DNA from: JAJDIA01 sp031555735
Lineage (GTDB): Bacteria; Bacteroidota; Bacteroidia; Bacteroidales; Tannerellaceae
Reading direction: 5' to 3'
Assembly: GCA_031555735.1 (NCBI GenBank)
Contig: JAVBUE010000013.1
Coordinates: 1-64,000 of the forward strand
Length of the DNA stretch: 64,000 nt
Of this stretch, positions 42,755-51,449 are shown piece by piece. The translations under genes were made by a program, and so were the position numbers. Numbering within the stretch: position 1 is the first letter of the stretch; every line of letters starts with the position of its first letter. Under the pieces are notes generated by a model. It ran no database searches, was not told where the DNA came from, and was given only the letters and a program-made list of their open reading frames with translations.

Positions 42755-43597
42755 TCAAGTGGCTTCGTTCTTGCTTATCTGTGAAGGCGGCATACCGAAG
42801 TGTTTGCGGCAGAACTGGGTGAGGTGGCTCATGGAGGAGAAGTCGTAGCGGTAGGTCACTTCTTTCGGCGGAACGCCCGCCATCAGGTCGCGGCGGATAC
42901 GGATGGCTTTCTGTTCCAGCATCCAGTCGTACGGGCTTTTGGCGAAGTAGAGGGCGAAGTTGCGGTAAAAGGCAGAGCGCGACTGGCCGGTGCGTTCGAT
43001 CAGTTCGTCCAGGGTCTTCACCTGTTGGTAATACTCGATCACCTGCCGGCGGAAAACCAACCCTTCGCGGAATACAGGGCAGAGCAGCGCGGCAATCTCC
43101 TTTTTGCTATAACAGGCGAAAAGGAGGTCGAAGAATTCGAGTTTCTTCCGTTCATAAAAAGGCCGCGAATCGATGCCTTCCCCCAGGCAGGTGTGGACAA
43201 AGGAACTGAAGTTCCACAGCAGGGGAACCATTCGCAAGGGGGCGAACAACGAATCGTTCTTCCGGCACCAGGGCGCGAGGCTGTCGAGCGGGTAATCGGG
43301 GCTATGCAGCAGATCGACAGTGAACCGGCAGATGACGACCTGGGTATCTTCGAGTATCTCCGCCTGGTAAGTAGTGGAATAAGGAATGAGGAACATTTCG
43401 CCTTCAGACAGTTCACGCGTACATTTATTCATCGTTACGCGCAAGCGTCCGTCGATGACCATGACAACCACAGCGCAATCCGCTGTTTGGTGTTCTTTCG
43501 ACAGCCCTTTAAAAGCGATCAGACGGATCCAGGAGTGACTATGGTCCCGCTGTTCGAAGAGAGCCACATCGTCCATTCCGATAAGAGATGAGTGCAT
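42755..43597 (-). CDS. AraC-family transcriptional regulator
   Basis: 280 residues. A cupin-like N-terminal domain (about 15-120: VVVMVIDGRLRVTMNK...EMFLIPYSTTY) and a C-terminal double helix-turn-helix (about 180-275: LDELIERTGQSRSAFYRNFALYF... FSSMSHLTQFCRKHFGMPP). It precedes the DUF5119 and fimbrillin genes on the same strand and resembles regulators found beside Bacteroidales fimbrillin loci, so it is a likely regulator of them. It is divergent from lysS. The effector is unknown. The 166-nt gap 42589-42754 shows no gene. Confidence 0.85.
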   Translation of the reverse strand: MHSSLIGMDDVALFEQRDHSHSWIRLIAFKGLSKEHQTADCAVVVMVIDGRLRVTMNKCTRELSEGEMFLIPYSTTYQAEILEDTQVVICRFTVDLLHSPDYPLDSLAPWCRKNDSLFAPLRMVPLLWNFSSFVHTCLGEGIDSRPFYERKKLEFFDLLFACYSKKEIAALLCPVFREGLVFRRQVIEYYQQVKTLDELIERTGQSRSAFYRNFALYFAKSPYDWMLEQKAIRIRRDLMAGVPPKEVTYRYDFSSMSHLTQFCRKHFGMPPSQISKNEAT

Positions 43598-43627
43598 TTT
43601 TCCTTTTCTTGAGAACTAACAACGCAA

Positions 43628-43635
43628 CAAATATA
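43628..43635 (-). promoter_or_regulatory. Candidate -7 box for the AraC-type regulator
   Basis: On the minus strand TATATTTG, 31 nt upstream of the start at 43597. Confidence 0.5.
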
Positions 43636-43740
43636 CGGATTCCCGGCGGAGGTTCTCCTCTCTTCGCCCAGAATAATCCGGTTTTGTTATCCTTCCGCTC
43701 TTTTGCCGCCCGTTTATCCGCTTCATATCGGATTCTTTTG

Positions 43741-43748
43741 TATTTTTG
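43741..43748 (+). promoter_or_regulatory. Candidate -7 box for the lysS-gpsA-pgi operon
   Basis: TATTTTTG matches TAnnTTTG, 27 nt before the lysS ATG at 43776. Confidence 0.55.
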
Positions 43749-43775
43749 CGCGGTATTATACAAATCGACAACAGA

Positions 43776-45506
43776 ATGAATGTATTGGAACTGAGTGAAC
43801 AGGAAGTGATAAGGAGGGAAAGCATGGAGCAATTGCGCCAGATGGGAATAGAGCCTTATCCTGCAGCAGAGTATAAAGTCAACGCTTATTCAGCCGAAAT
43901 AAAAGCGTCGTTCAGCGACGAAGGGGAAGCACGCCCCGTACGTATCGCCGGCCGGATGATGAGCCGCCGCGTGATGGGGAAAGCCTCTTTCATCGAGCTG
44001 CAAGACTCCGAAGGACGTATCCAGGTATATATCACCCGCGACGATATCTGTCCGGAAGAAGACAAGGAGTTGTACAACACCGTATTCAAACGCCTGCTCG
44101 ACCTGGGTGATTTTATCGGTATCGAAGGCTTCGTCTTCCGTACCCAGATGGGTGAGATCAGCGTGCATGCGCAAAAACTGACCGTACTGGCCAAATCCAT
44201 CAAACCGCTTCCGATCGTTAAATATAAAGACGGCGTGGCGTACGACTCGTTTGAAGACCCCGAACAACGCTACCGCCAACGGTATGTGGACCTCGCCGTC
44301 AACGAAGGGATCAAGGATATCTTCCTCAAACGCACCAAGGTGTATAATTCGATGCGCGAATACTTCAACGCCGAAGGATACATCGAGGTGGAAACACCGA
44401 TCCTGCAAGCCATTCCCGGTGGCGCCGCCGCCCGGCCGTTCATCACCCACCACAACGCGCTGAACATACCGTTATACCTGCGCGTGGCCGATGAGCTGTA
44501 CCTGAAACGCCTCATCGTAGGCGGCTTCGAAGGGGTATATGAATTCTCGAAGAACTTCCGCAACGAAGGGATGGACCGGACGCACAACCCCGAATTCACC
44601 TGCATGGAAATATATGTAGCCTATAAGGACTACAACTGGATGATGTCGTTCGTGGAAAAGATGGTGGAAAAGATCTGCCTCGACGTGAACGGCACGACCG
44701 AAGTTACGGTAGGCGAGAACGTCATCAACCTCAAAGCGCCTTTCAAGCGCGTCACGATGCTCGACTCCATCAAGGAATTCACCGGCTACGACCTGGCAGG
44801 CAAGAGCGAGGATGAGATCCGCGACATCGCCAAGGCGCTCAAGCTGGAGATCGACGAGACGATGGGGAAGGGAAAACTGATCGATGAGATCTTCGGCGAG
44901 TTTTGCGAAGGCAACTATATCCAGCCCACCTTTATCACCGACTATCCGATCGAGATGTCGCCGCTGACGAAGAAACACCGCTCCAACCCGGAACTGACCG
45001 AACGTTTCGAGCTGATGGTGAACGGGAAGGAACTGGCCAACGCGTACTCGGAACTGAACGACCCGATCGACCAGCTGGAACGTTTCCAGGACCAGTTGCG
45101 CCTGAGCGAAAAAGGCGACGACGAGGCGATGTTTATCGACATGGACTTCGTACGCGCCCTCGAATACGGTATGCCGCCCACCTCGGGCATGGGCATCGGT
45201 ATGGACCGGCTGGTGATGCTGATGACCGGACAGACCACGATCCAGGAAGTGCTCTTCTTCCCGCAGATGCGCCCGGAGAAGACCGTCAAAAAGGACCCGG
45301 CAAGCAAATTTATCGAGATCGGCGTACCCGAAACATGGGTGCCTGTCGTACAGAAAGCCGGCTACAACCTGGTGGAAGAGATGAAAGAGGTAAACCCGCA
45401 GAAACTCCATCAGGACATCTCCGGGATCAACAAGAAATACAAGCTGGAACTGAACAGCCTGACGGTAGAAGAAGTGGCCGCCTGGCAACAACGTATCAAC
45501 CTGTAA
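43776..45506 (+). CDS. lysS: Lysyl-tRNA synthetase, class II
   Basis: 576 residues from the ATG at 43776. An N-terminal OB-fold anticodon-binding domain (about 55-165) and a class II catalytic domain with motif 2 (FRNEGMDRTHNPEFT) and motif 3 (GMGIGMDRLVML). It charges tRNA-Lys in the cytoplasm. The chain runs about 75 residues beyond motif 3 (FPQMRPE... VEEVAAWQQRINL), longer than the roughly 505-residue E. coli enzyme; a similar tail is common in Bacteroidetes. gpsA follows after 9 nt. Confidence 0.97.
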   Translation: MNVLELSEQEVIRRESMEQLRQMGIEPYPAAEYKVNAYSAEIKASFSDEGEARPVRIAGRMMSRRVMGKASFIELQDSEGRIQVYITRDDICPEEDKELYNTVFKRLLDLGDFIGIEGFVFRTQMGEISVHAQKLTVLAKSIKPLPIVKYKDGVAYDSFEDPEQRYRQRYVDLAVNEGIKDIFLKRTKVYNSMREYFNAEGYIEVETPILQAIPGGAAARPFITHHNALNIPLYLRVADELYLKRLIVGGFEGVYEFSKNFRNEGMDRTHNPEFTCMEIYVAYKDYNWMMSFVEKMVEKICLDVNGTTEVTVGENVINLKAPFKRVTMLDSIKEFTGYDLAGKSEDEIRDIAKALKLEIDETMGKGKLIDEIFGEFCEGNYIQPTFITDYPIEMSPLTKKHRSNPELTERFELMVNGKELANAYSELNDPIDQLERFQDQLRLSEKGDDEAMFIDMDFVRALEYGMPPTSGMGIGMDRLVMLMTGQTTIQEVLFFPQMRPEKTVKKDPASKFIEIGVPETWVPVVQKAGYNLVEEMKEVNPQKLHQDISGINKKYKLELNSLTVEEVAAWQQRINL

Positions 45507-45515
45507 CATATCGAC

Positions 45516-46511
45516 ATGGAACTACCCGGTAAGATTGCGATCATGGGGGGCGGAAGCTGGGCGACAGCTTTGGCCAAGATCGTCCTTTCGACGCAGGACA
45601 GTATCAATTGGTACATGCGTCGTCCCGAGCAGATAGAAGACTTCAAGGAGATGGGGCATAACCCCTCCTACCTGTCGTCCGTCAAATTCGACACCGGCAG
45701 GATCACCTTCTACTCCAACATCAACCAGGCGATCCGTGACTCGGACACGCTGATCTTCGCCACGCCGTCGCCTTTCCTGAAACAACACCTGAAGAAGGTA
45801 CGGACATCGCTGAGCGATAAGTTCATCATCTCGGCCATCAAAGGGATCGTGCCGGATGAGAATATGCTGATCACCGACTATTTCACTGCGTACTATAAGG
45901 TGCCGGCCGACAACATCGCCATCATCGGCGGCCCCTGCCACGCGGAAGAGATCGCGCTGGAACGCCTGTCGTATATCACTCTCGCCTGCCCGGACATTCA
46001 GAAGGTGAAAGCCCTCTCGCCGGTATTCCACAACCCCTATCTCGAGAACTCCCTGTGTGAAGACGTGGTGGGCATCGAATACGCAGCGGTACTGAAAAAC
46101 GTCTATTCCATCGTGGCGGGTATCTGCCACGGGATGAAGTACGGGGATAACTTCCAGGCGGTATTCCTGTCGAACTCCCTCAAGGAGATGCGCCGGTTCG
46201 TGAACGCCGTCCATCCGATCGCACGCGACATCGTCGATTCAGTCTATCTGGGCGACCTGCTGGTGACGGCCTATTCACGCTTCAGCCGCAACCGTACCTT
46301 CGGCACGATGATCGGCAAAGGGTATTCGGTGAAAACAGCCCAACTGGAAATGGAGATGATCGCAGAGGGTTACTACGGTACCAAATGTATTTACGAGATC
46401 AACCAGCAATACCAGGTGGATATGCCGATCCTGGATGCCGTTTACGCCATCCTATACGAACGGAAATCGCCTACGACGGTGATCCGCAAACTGACAAAAA
46501 CATTCAAATAA
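45516..46511 (+). CDS. gpsA: Glycerol-3-phosphate dehydrogenase [NAD(P)+]
   Basis: 331 residues. Rossmann motif IMGGGSWATALA at the N-terminus, then SAIKGI, GGPCHAEEI and the catalytic lysine region EYAAVLKNVYSIVAGI. It reduces dihydroxyacetone phosphate to glycerol 3-phosphate for phospholipid synthesis. It lies 9 nt after lysS and 7 nt before pgi, so the three form an operon. Confidence 0.95.
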   Translation: MELPGKIAIMGGGSWATALAKIVLSTQDSINWYMRRPEQIEDFKEMGHNPSYLSSVKFDTGRITFYSNINQAIRDSDTLIFATPSPFLKQHLKKVRTSLSDKFIISAIKGIVPDENMLITDYFTAYYKVPADNIAIIGGPCHAEEIALERLSYITLACPDIQKVKALSPVFHNPYLENSLCEDVVGIEYAAVLKNVYSIVAGICHGMKYGDNFQAVFLSNSLKEMRRFVNAVHPIARDIVDSVYLGDLLVTAYSRFSRNRTFGTMIGKGYSVKTAQLEMEMIAEGYYGTKCIYEINQQYQVDMPILDAVYAILYERKSPTTVIRKLTKTFK

Positions 46512-46518
46512 CATACAA

Positions 46519-47862
46519 ATGAAACGCATTAGTTTACACATTGACAAGGCTTTGGGTGCAGTATCCAAAGAACAGGTTTACGCACAGGAACAGCAGGCGA
46601 ACGCATGTAACGCCTTATTGCATAACGGCAACGGCGCGGGAAACGATTTCCTGGGCTGGCTTCAACTCCCTTCTTCTATCACGGAAAGCGAACTGGCGGA
46701 GATCGAACAGACGGCCAACGTGCTTCGTTCCAAATGCGAAGTGGTGGTAGCCATCGGTATCGGCGGCAGCTACCTGGGCACCAAGGCGGTGGTGGAAGCG
46801 CTGAACAACAGCTTCGACCAGTTGATCGGCAACCGCAAGGATCCGGTGATCCTCTATGCCGGACAGAATATCGGTGAAGACTACCTGTATGAACTGACCG
46901 AACTGCTGAAAGGCAAACAATTCGGTATCATCAATATCTCCAAATCGGGTACGACGACCGAACCTGCCCTCGCCTTCCGCATCCTCAAGAAACAGCTTGA
47001 AGACGCCGTGGGTAAAGCCGAAGCCAAACACCGTATCGTAGCCATCACGGACGCCAAACGCGGCGCCCTGCGTACCCTGGCGGATCAGGAAGGATACAAA
47101 ACATTCGTGATTCCGGATAATGTGGGCGGACGTTTCTCCGTACTCACCCCGGTGGGACTGCTGCCGATCGCGGTGGCAGGTATCAGCATCCGCGAACTGG
47201 TAGCAGGTGCGGTAAGCATGGAACAGGCAACGGCGCTGGACGTTCCTTTCGCCGAAAACATCGCCGCCATCTATGCTTCCCTACGGAATGAACTCTATAA
47301 AGGAGGAAAGAAGATTGAGATCCTCGCCAACTTCCACCCGAAACTGCACTACATCGCCGAATGGTGGAAACAGCTCTATGGAGAAAGCGAAGGAAAAGAA
47401 GGCAAGGGTATCTTCCCGGCATCCGTCGATCTGACGACCGACCTCCACTCCATGGGACAATGGATACAAGACGGCGAACGGACGATCTTCGAAACCGTCA
47501 TCTCCGTGGAAAAACCGAACCATACGGTATTGGTGCCGACGGACGAAGCAGACCTGGACGGCCTCAACTTCCTCGCCGGCAAACGGGTGGATGAAGTGAA
47601 CAAGATGGCGGAACTGGGTACGCAGCTCGCCCATGTGGACGGAGGGGTGCCGAATATCAAGATCACCTTGCCCGAAGTCAACGCCTACTATATCGGCCAG
47701 CTTTTCTACTTCTTTGAAAAAGGATGCGGTATCAGCGGTTATATGCTGGGTGTGAACCCGTTCGACCAACCGGGTGTGGAAGCGTATAAGAAGAATATGT
47801 TCGCCCTGTTGAACAAACCGGGATACGAAAATGAAACGGAAGCCATCAAAGCAAGGCTGTAA
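46519..47862 (+). CDS. pgi: Glucose-6-phosphate isomerase
   Basis: 447 residues, the short bacterial form. The phosphate-binding motif IGIGGSYLGTKA, the ISKSGTTTEPA loop and the signature near GQLFYFFEKGCGISGYMLGVNPFDQPGVEAYK (about 390-430) are present. It interconverts glucose 6-phosphate and fructose 6-phosphate in the cytoplasm. Last gene of the lysS-gpsA-pgi unit, followed by a terminator. Confidence 0.96.
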   Translation: MKRISLHIDKALGAVSKEQVYAQEQQANACNALLHNGNGAGNDFLGWLQLPSSITESELAEIEQTANVLRSKCEVVVAIGIGGSYLGTKAVVEALNNSFDQLIGNRKDPVILYAGQNIGEDYLYELTELLKGKQFGIINISKSGTTTEPALAFRILKKQLEDAVGKAEAKHRIVAITDAKRGALRTLADQEGYKTFVIPDNVGGRFSVLTPVGLLPIAVAGISIRELVAGAVSMEQATALDVPFAENIAAIYASLRNELYKGGKKIEILANFHPKLHYIAEWWKQLYGESEGKEGKGIFPASVDLTTDLHSMGQWIQDGERTIFETVISVEKPNHTVLVPTDEADLDGLNFLAGKRVDEVNKMAELGTQLAHVDGGVPNIKITLPEVNAYYIGQLFYFFEKGCGISGYMLGVNPFDQPGVEAYKKNMFALLNKPGYENETEAIKARL

Positions 47863-47888
47863 TACCGTTTTACCACCTATATATAAAG

Positions 47889-47914
47889 AAGGGGCTTCAT
47901 TTGGCCCCTTTTTT
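47889..47914 (+). terminator. Terminator after pgi
   Basis: AAGGGGC at 47889-47895 pairs with GCCCCTT at 47904-47910, followed by T's to 47914; 26 nt after the pgi stop. Confidence 0.85.
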
Positions 47915-48004
47915 ATGGTTGCCCAGTTGCTCTCTGCCGTCTTTCGGCAGGGCGGAGAGGGAATAAATCCGTATAGTATATCCGCAAATGTACATTGTTT
48001 TTGA

Positions 48005-48012
48005 TACCTTTG
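48005..48012 (+). promoter_or_regulatory. Candidate -7 box for the HAD phosphatase gene
   Basis: TACCTTTG matches TAnnTTTG, 22 nt before the ATG at 48035. Confidence 0.55.
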
Positions 48013-48034
48013 TCCGCCGAAACAGCAATAGTAT

Positions 48035-48784
48035 ATGATCAGGGAATCCATCAACCGGTATGTGCGTACGCAGCATCCACCTTTTTTCTCTCCCAAAGCC
48101 GTCCTGTTTGATATGGATGGCGTTTTATTCGACTCCATGCGATACCATGCCCAATCCTGGAAAGAAACAGCCGAACACCACCAGCTACAGCATACCCTCG
48201 AAGATTTTTATATGTTTGAAGGAAGAACGGGCGAAAGCACCATCAACGAACTCTTCCTGCGTACCTTCCAACGGGAGGCTACCCCGGAAGAGAAGGAGAC
48301 CATCTATGCCGAAAAGGCCGCCTTATTCAACCGGTACAACGACTGCCGCCCCATGCCCGGCGCCGCCGACGTGATCCGGCAATCCAAAGCCTGCGGATGG
48401 CAGACGCTGGTGGTGACCGGATCAGGGCAACGCAGCCTGATCGACAAACTGAACCAGGTATTTCCCGGTTCATTCGAACAGGAAATGATGGTGACGGCCT
48501 ATGATGTGAAGAGGGGCAAACCGGATCCCGAACCCTACCGGATGGGGTTGGCCAAAGCCGGCGTAAATGCATATGAAGCCATCGTGGTGGAAAACGCTCC
48601 CATGGGTGTGTTGTCTGCCGTCGCCGCCGGGATCTTCACCATTGCCGTCAATACCGGTCCCCTGCCCGACCGGGTACTGCTCGATGCCGGCGCCCACCTG
48701 CTCTATCCGGATATGGAAGCCTTAGCTGCGGGCTGGACGCATTTGTATAAAATTATACAGGAAACAAGTCATAATAAACTATAA
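48035..48784 (+). CDS. HAD-family phosphatase (beta-phosphoglucomutase-like)
   Basis: 249 residues. HAD motifs: DMDGVLFDS (nucleophile and acid/base), VVTGSG (motif II), the lysine in KRGKPDPEPY (motif III) and VENAPMGVLSAVAAG (motif IV), with a helical cap between motifs I and II (about 35-110). The layout fits subfamily IA phosphatases and phosphomutases acting on sugar phosphates. It lies beside pgi but behind a terminator with its own promoter, so a link with glucose phosphate metabolism is only suggestive. Confidence 0.88.
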   Translation: MIRESINRYVRTQHPPFFSPKAVLFDMDGVLFDSMRYHAQSWKETAEHHQLQHTLEDFYMFEGRTGESTINELFLRTFQREATPEEKETIYAEKAALFNRYNDCRPMPGAADVIRQSKACGWQTLVVTGSGQRSLIDKLNQVFPGSFEQEMMVTAYDVKRGKPDPEPYRMGLAKAGVNAYEAIVVENAPMGVLSAVAAGIFTIAVNTGPLPDRVLLDAGAHLLYPDMEALAAGWTHLYKIIQETSHNKL

Positions 48785-48789
48785 TAACT

Positions 48790-48797
48790 TAATTTTG
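48790..48797 (+). promoter_or_regulatory. Candidate -7 box for the M3 peptidase gene
   Basis: TAATTTTG matches TAnnTTTG, 27 nt before the ATG at 48825. Confidence 0.5.
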
Positions 48798-48824
48798 TAC
48801 CATTATTTAAAAACCCAACATCCC

Positions 48825-50924
48825 ATGAAACGTTTATTAGTAATAGTCTTATTCGTATTAAACCTGGCACCTATGGCACACGCAGAAAACAACCCGTTAT
48901 TAAGCAAGTTTAAAACACCGCATGAAACGCCTCCGTTCGACAAAATTAAAACATCCCATATCGAACCCGCCATTGATAAAGCGTTGGCGGAAATGGCCGA
49001 TGAAATACAAATAATATGCGACAACCCGGAAACGCCTACGTTTGAGAATACGATCCTGGCCTACGAAAACGCCGGTAAATTATTAAATAAGGTAGCCTGG
49101 ATCTATTTCAACCTCCGTTACACCAACAGCGACGATGAGATGATGCAGATCTCCCGGAGCATATCCCCCAAACTGTCGAAGCTGTCGAACGATATTTTCC
49201 TGAATGAAAAACTGTTTGCGCGCATCCGCACCATTTACAACCAACGGGCGCAACTGAACCTTTCCACCGAGGATGCGCGGTTGCTCCAGGATATGTACGA
49301 CTCCTTCAAGGAAAAAGGCGCTACCCTGAACAAGGAAGACAAAGAAACCTACCGCCGGTTAAGCACCGAACTAAGCATGCTCAACCTGAAGTTCGACCAG
49401 AACGAGCTGATGGACAGGAACCGCTTCGAACTGCTGATCACCAACGAGAAAGAGCTGGAAGGATTGCCCGAAAGCGCGCGTGAAGCTGCCGCCGACCTGG
49501 CGAAAAGCAAAGGGAAAGAAGGATGGCTGTTCAACCTCTCCGCTCCCAGCTACGTGCCTTTCCTCCGATACTCGGCTAACCGCGAACTGCGTAAACAACT
49601 ATACTACGAGTATATGTCGGTTGGCAACCACGACAACGAATACGATAACAAAGAGGTGATTCGCCAGATCACCACCGTCCGCCTGCAAATCGCCCGCCTG
49701 ATGGGCTTCGAAGATTATGCCACCTATGCCCTGCAACATACGATGGCGCAAAAGCCGGCACAGGTCTATAACCTCCTCAACCAGTTGCTGGATGCCTACA
49801 AACCGGTCGCGCTCAACGAATACAACGCCGTCCAGGGCTTTGCCACAGGGATGGAACAGACCAACATCACCGTCATGCCCTGGGATTGGAACTACTACTC
49901 CGAAAAACTGAAAGATATCCGTTTCCAGGTGAACGATGAGATGACCCGTCCCTATTTCGAACTGAATCGGGTGACGGAAGGCATATTCGGGTTGGCTACC
50001 CAACTGTATGGCGTAACGTTCAGGGAAAACAAAAAGATACCCGTTTATCATCCCGAAGTGAAAGCGTACGAAGTGTTTGACGCCGACGGCCGTTTCCTCT
50101 CCGTATTCTATACCGATTTCCATCCGCGCGACAGCAAACAGTCGGGAGCCTGGATGAACAACATCATGTCGCAGTTTAAGACGGCCGATGGGAAAGACCA
50201 TCGCCCGCAGGTGATCATCGTCATGAATTTCACCCGCCCGACGGCGACTAAACCGTCGCTGCTTACCTTCGATGAGGTGGAGACTTTCCTGCATGAATTC
50301 GGTCATGCCCTGCACGGCATGCTGACGGACTGTACCTATTCCACCCTGTCGGGGACCAATGTATATCGCGACTTCGGCGAACTGCCTTCGCAGATCATGG
50401 AGAACTGGCTGACAGAGAAAGAGTTTCTCGACCAGATCGCCGTCCATTATGAAACAGGTGAGAAGATCCCGATGGATCTGGTACAAAAGTTGATCGACGC
50501 CGCCAACTATAACATAGGTAACCTTTGCTTGCGCCAGTTGAGCTTCGGCTTGCTGGATATGGCCTGGCATACACTGAAAACACCGTATGATGGCGACATC
50601 ATCGCTTTTGAGAAAAAAGCATGGAAACCTACCAGCATCCTTCCCGATGCCCCCGGCGCACTGATGAGCAGCAGCTTCGGACATATCTTCGCCGGAGGGT
50701 ATGCGGCCGGATACTACGGCTACAAATGGGCGGAAGTGCTCGACGCCGATGCTTTTGCCGCCTTCCAGGAAGCCGGGATATTTGATAAAGAGGTGGCCCG
50801 GTCGTTCCGTGACAACATTTTATCGAAGGGTGGAACGGAAGATCCTTCCGTGTTGTACAAACGGTTCCGCGGCAAAGACGCCACCATCGACGCGCTGTTG
50901 ATCCGGAATGGCATCAAGAAATAA
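48825..50924 (+). CDS. M3-family metallopeptidase (peptidyl-dipeptidase Dcp-like), secreted
   Basis: 699 residues from the ATG at 48825. A Sec signal peptide (VIVLFVLNLAPMAHA-E) sends it to the periplasm. The zinc motif H490-E-F-G-H494 sits in FLHEFGHALHGML, with the third ligand glutamate about 25 residues on (DFGELPSQIMENW). It resembles Dcp, which removes C-terminal dipeptides from oligopeptides. In the asaccharolytic or mixed diet of these bacteria it would recycle peptides; this role is inferred. Confidence 0.94.
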   Translation: MKRLLVIVLFVLNLAPMAHAENNPLLSKFKTPHETPPFDKIKTSHIEPAIDKALAEMADEIQIICDNPETPTFENTILAYENAGKLLNKVAWIYFNLRYTNSDDEMMQISRSISPKLSKLSNDIFLNEKLFARIRTIYNQRAQLNLSTEDARLLQDMYDSFKEKGATLNKEDKETYRRLSTELSMLNLKFDQNELMDRNRFELLITNEKELEGLPESAREAAADLAKSKGKEGWLFNLSAPSYVPFLRYSANRELRKQLYYEYMSVGNHDNEYDNKEVIRQITTVRLQIARLMGFEDYATYALQHTMAQKPAQVYNLLNQLLDAYKPVALNEYNAVQGFATGMEQTNITVMPWDWNYYSEKLKDIRFQVNDEMTRPYFELNRVTEGIFGLATQLYGVTFRENKKIPVYHPEVKAYEVFDADGRFLSVFYTDFHPRDSKQSGAWMNNIMSQFKTADGKDHRPQVIIVMNFTRPTATKPSLLTFDEVETFLHEFGHALHGMLTDCTYSTLSGTNVYRDFGELPSQIMENWLTEKEFLDQIAVHYETGEKIPMDLVQKLIDAANYNIGNLCLRQLSFGLLDMAWHTLKTPYDGDIIAFEKKAWKPTSILPDAPGALMSSSFGHIFAGGYAAGYYGYKWAEVLDADAFAAFQEAGIFDKEVARSFRDNILSKGGTEDPSVLYKRFRGKDATIDALLIRNGIKK

Positions 50925-50957
50925 GCCTAAACACGTGGCGTATAGTTTAATTATATC

Positions 50958-50965
50958 TATCTTTG
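50958..50965 (+). promoter_or_regulatory. Candidate -7 box for the deaminase-protease-patatin genes
   Basis: TATCTTTG matches TAnnTTTG, 33 nt before the ATG at 50999. Confidence 0.55.
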
Positions 50966-50998
50966 TTCCATAAAAGAGCAGTAACGAAACGGCTGATA

Positions 50999-51433
50999 AT
51001 GTGTATTAAGACTGAAAAGCAACTGGAACTGGATAAGCGCTATCTGCGAATGGCAGGCATTTGGGCCGAAAACTCCTATTGTATCCGACGTAAAGTAGGC
51101 GCCTTGATCGTGAAAGACCAACGGATCATTTCCGATGGGTATAACGGTACGCCTGCGGGGTTTGAGAACGTATGCGAGGACGACAACAACGTCACCAAGC
51201 CCTATGTCCTGCATGCCGAAGCCAACGCCATCACCAAGGTGGCGGCATCGTCGAACAGCAGCAAGGGTGCTACGATCTATGTCACTTCGGCGCCTTGCAT
51301 CGAATGCGCCAAACTCATCATCCAATGTGGCATAAAACGAGTGGTTTATTCCGAAAAATACAGGGTGGAAGACGGTTGCAACCTGTTGTTACGGGCAGGT
51401 ATCACGCTTGATTTTATTGATATAAACGATTAA
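50999..51433 (+). CDS. dCMP deaminase family protein
   Basis: 144 residues from the ATG at 50999; an earlier in-frame start at 50963 lies on the promoter box. The zinc-binding cytidine-deaminase motifs HAEANAI and PCIECAKLI are present, together with NGTPAGF and the basic early segment of the dCMP deaminase (ComEB-like) class. It makes dUMP for thymidylate synthesis. It is followed after 16 nt by the S41 protease gene in the same direction. Confidence 0.93.
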   Translation: MCIKTEKQLELDKRYLRMAGIWAENSYCIRRKVGALIVKDQRIISDGYNGTPAGFENVCEDDNNVTKPYVLHAEANAITKVAASSNSSKGATIYVTSAPCIECAKLIIQCGIKRVVYSEKYRVEDGCNLLLRAGITLDFIDIND

Positions 51434-51449
51434 TTAGGATCTTGTTTTT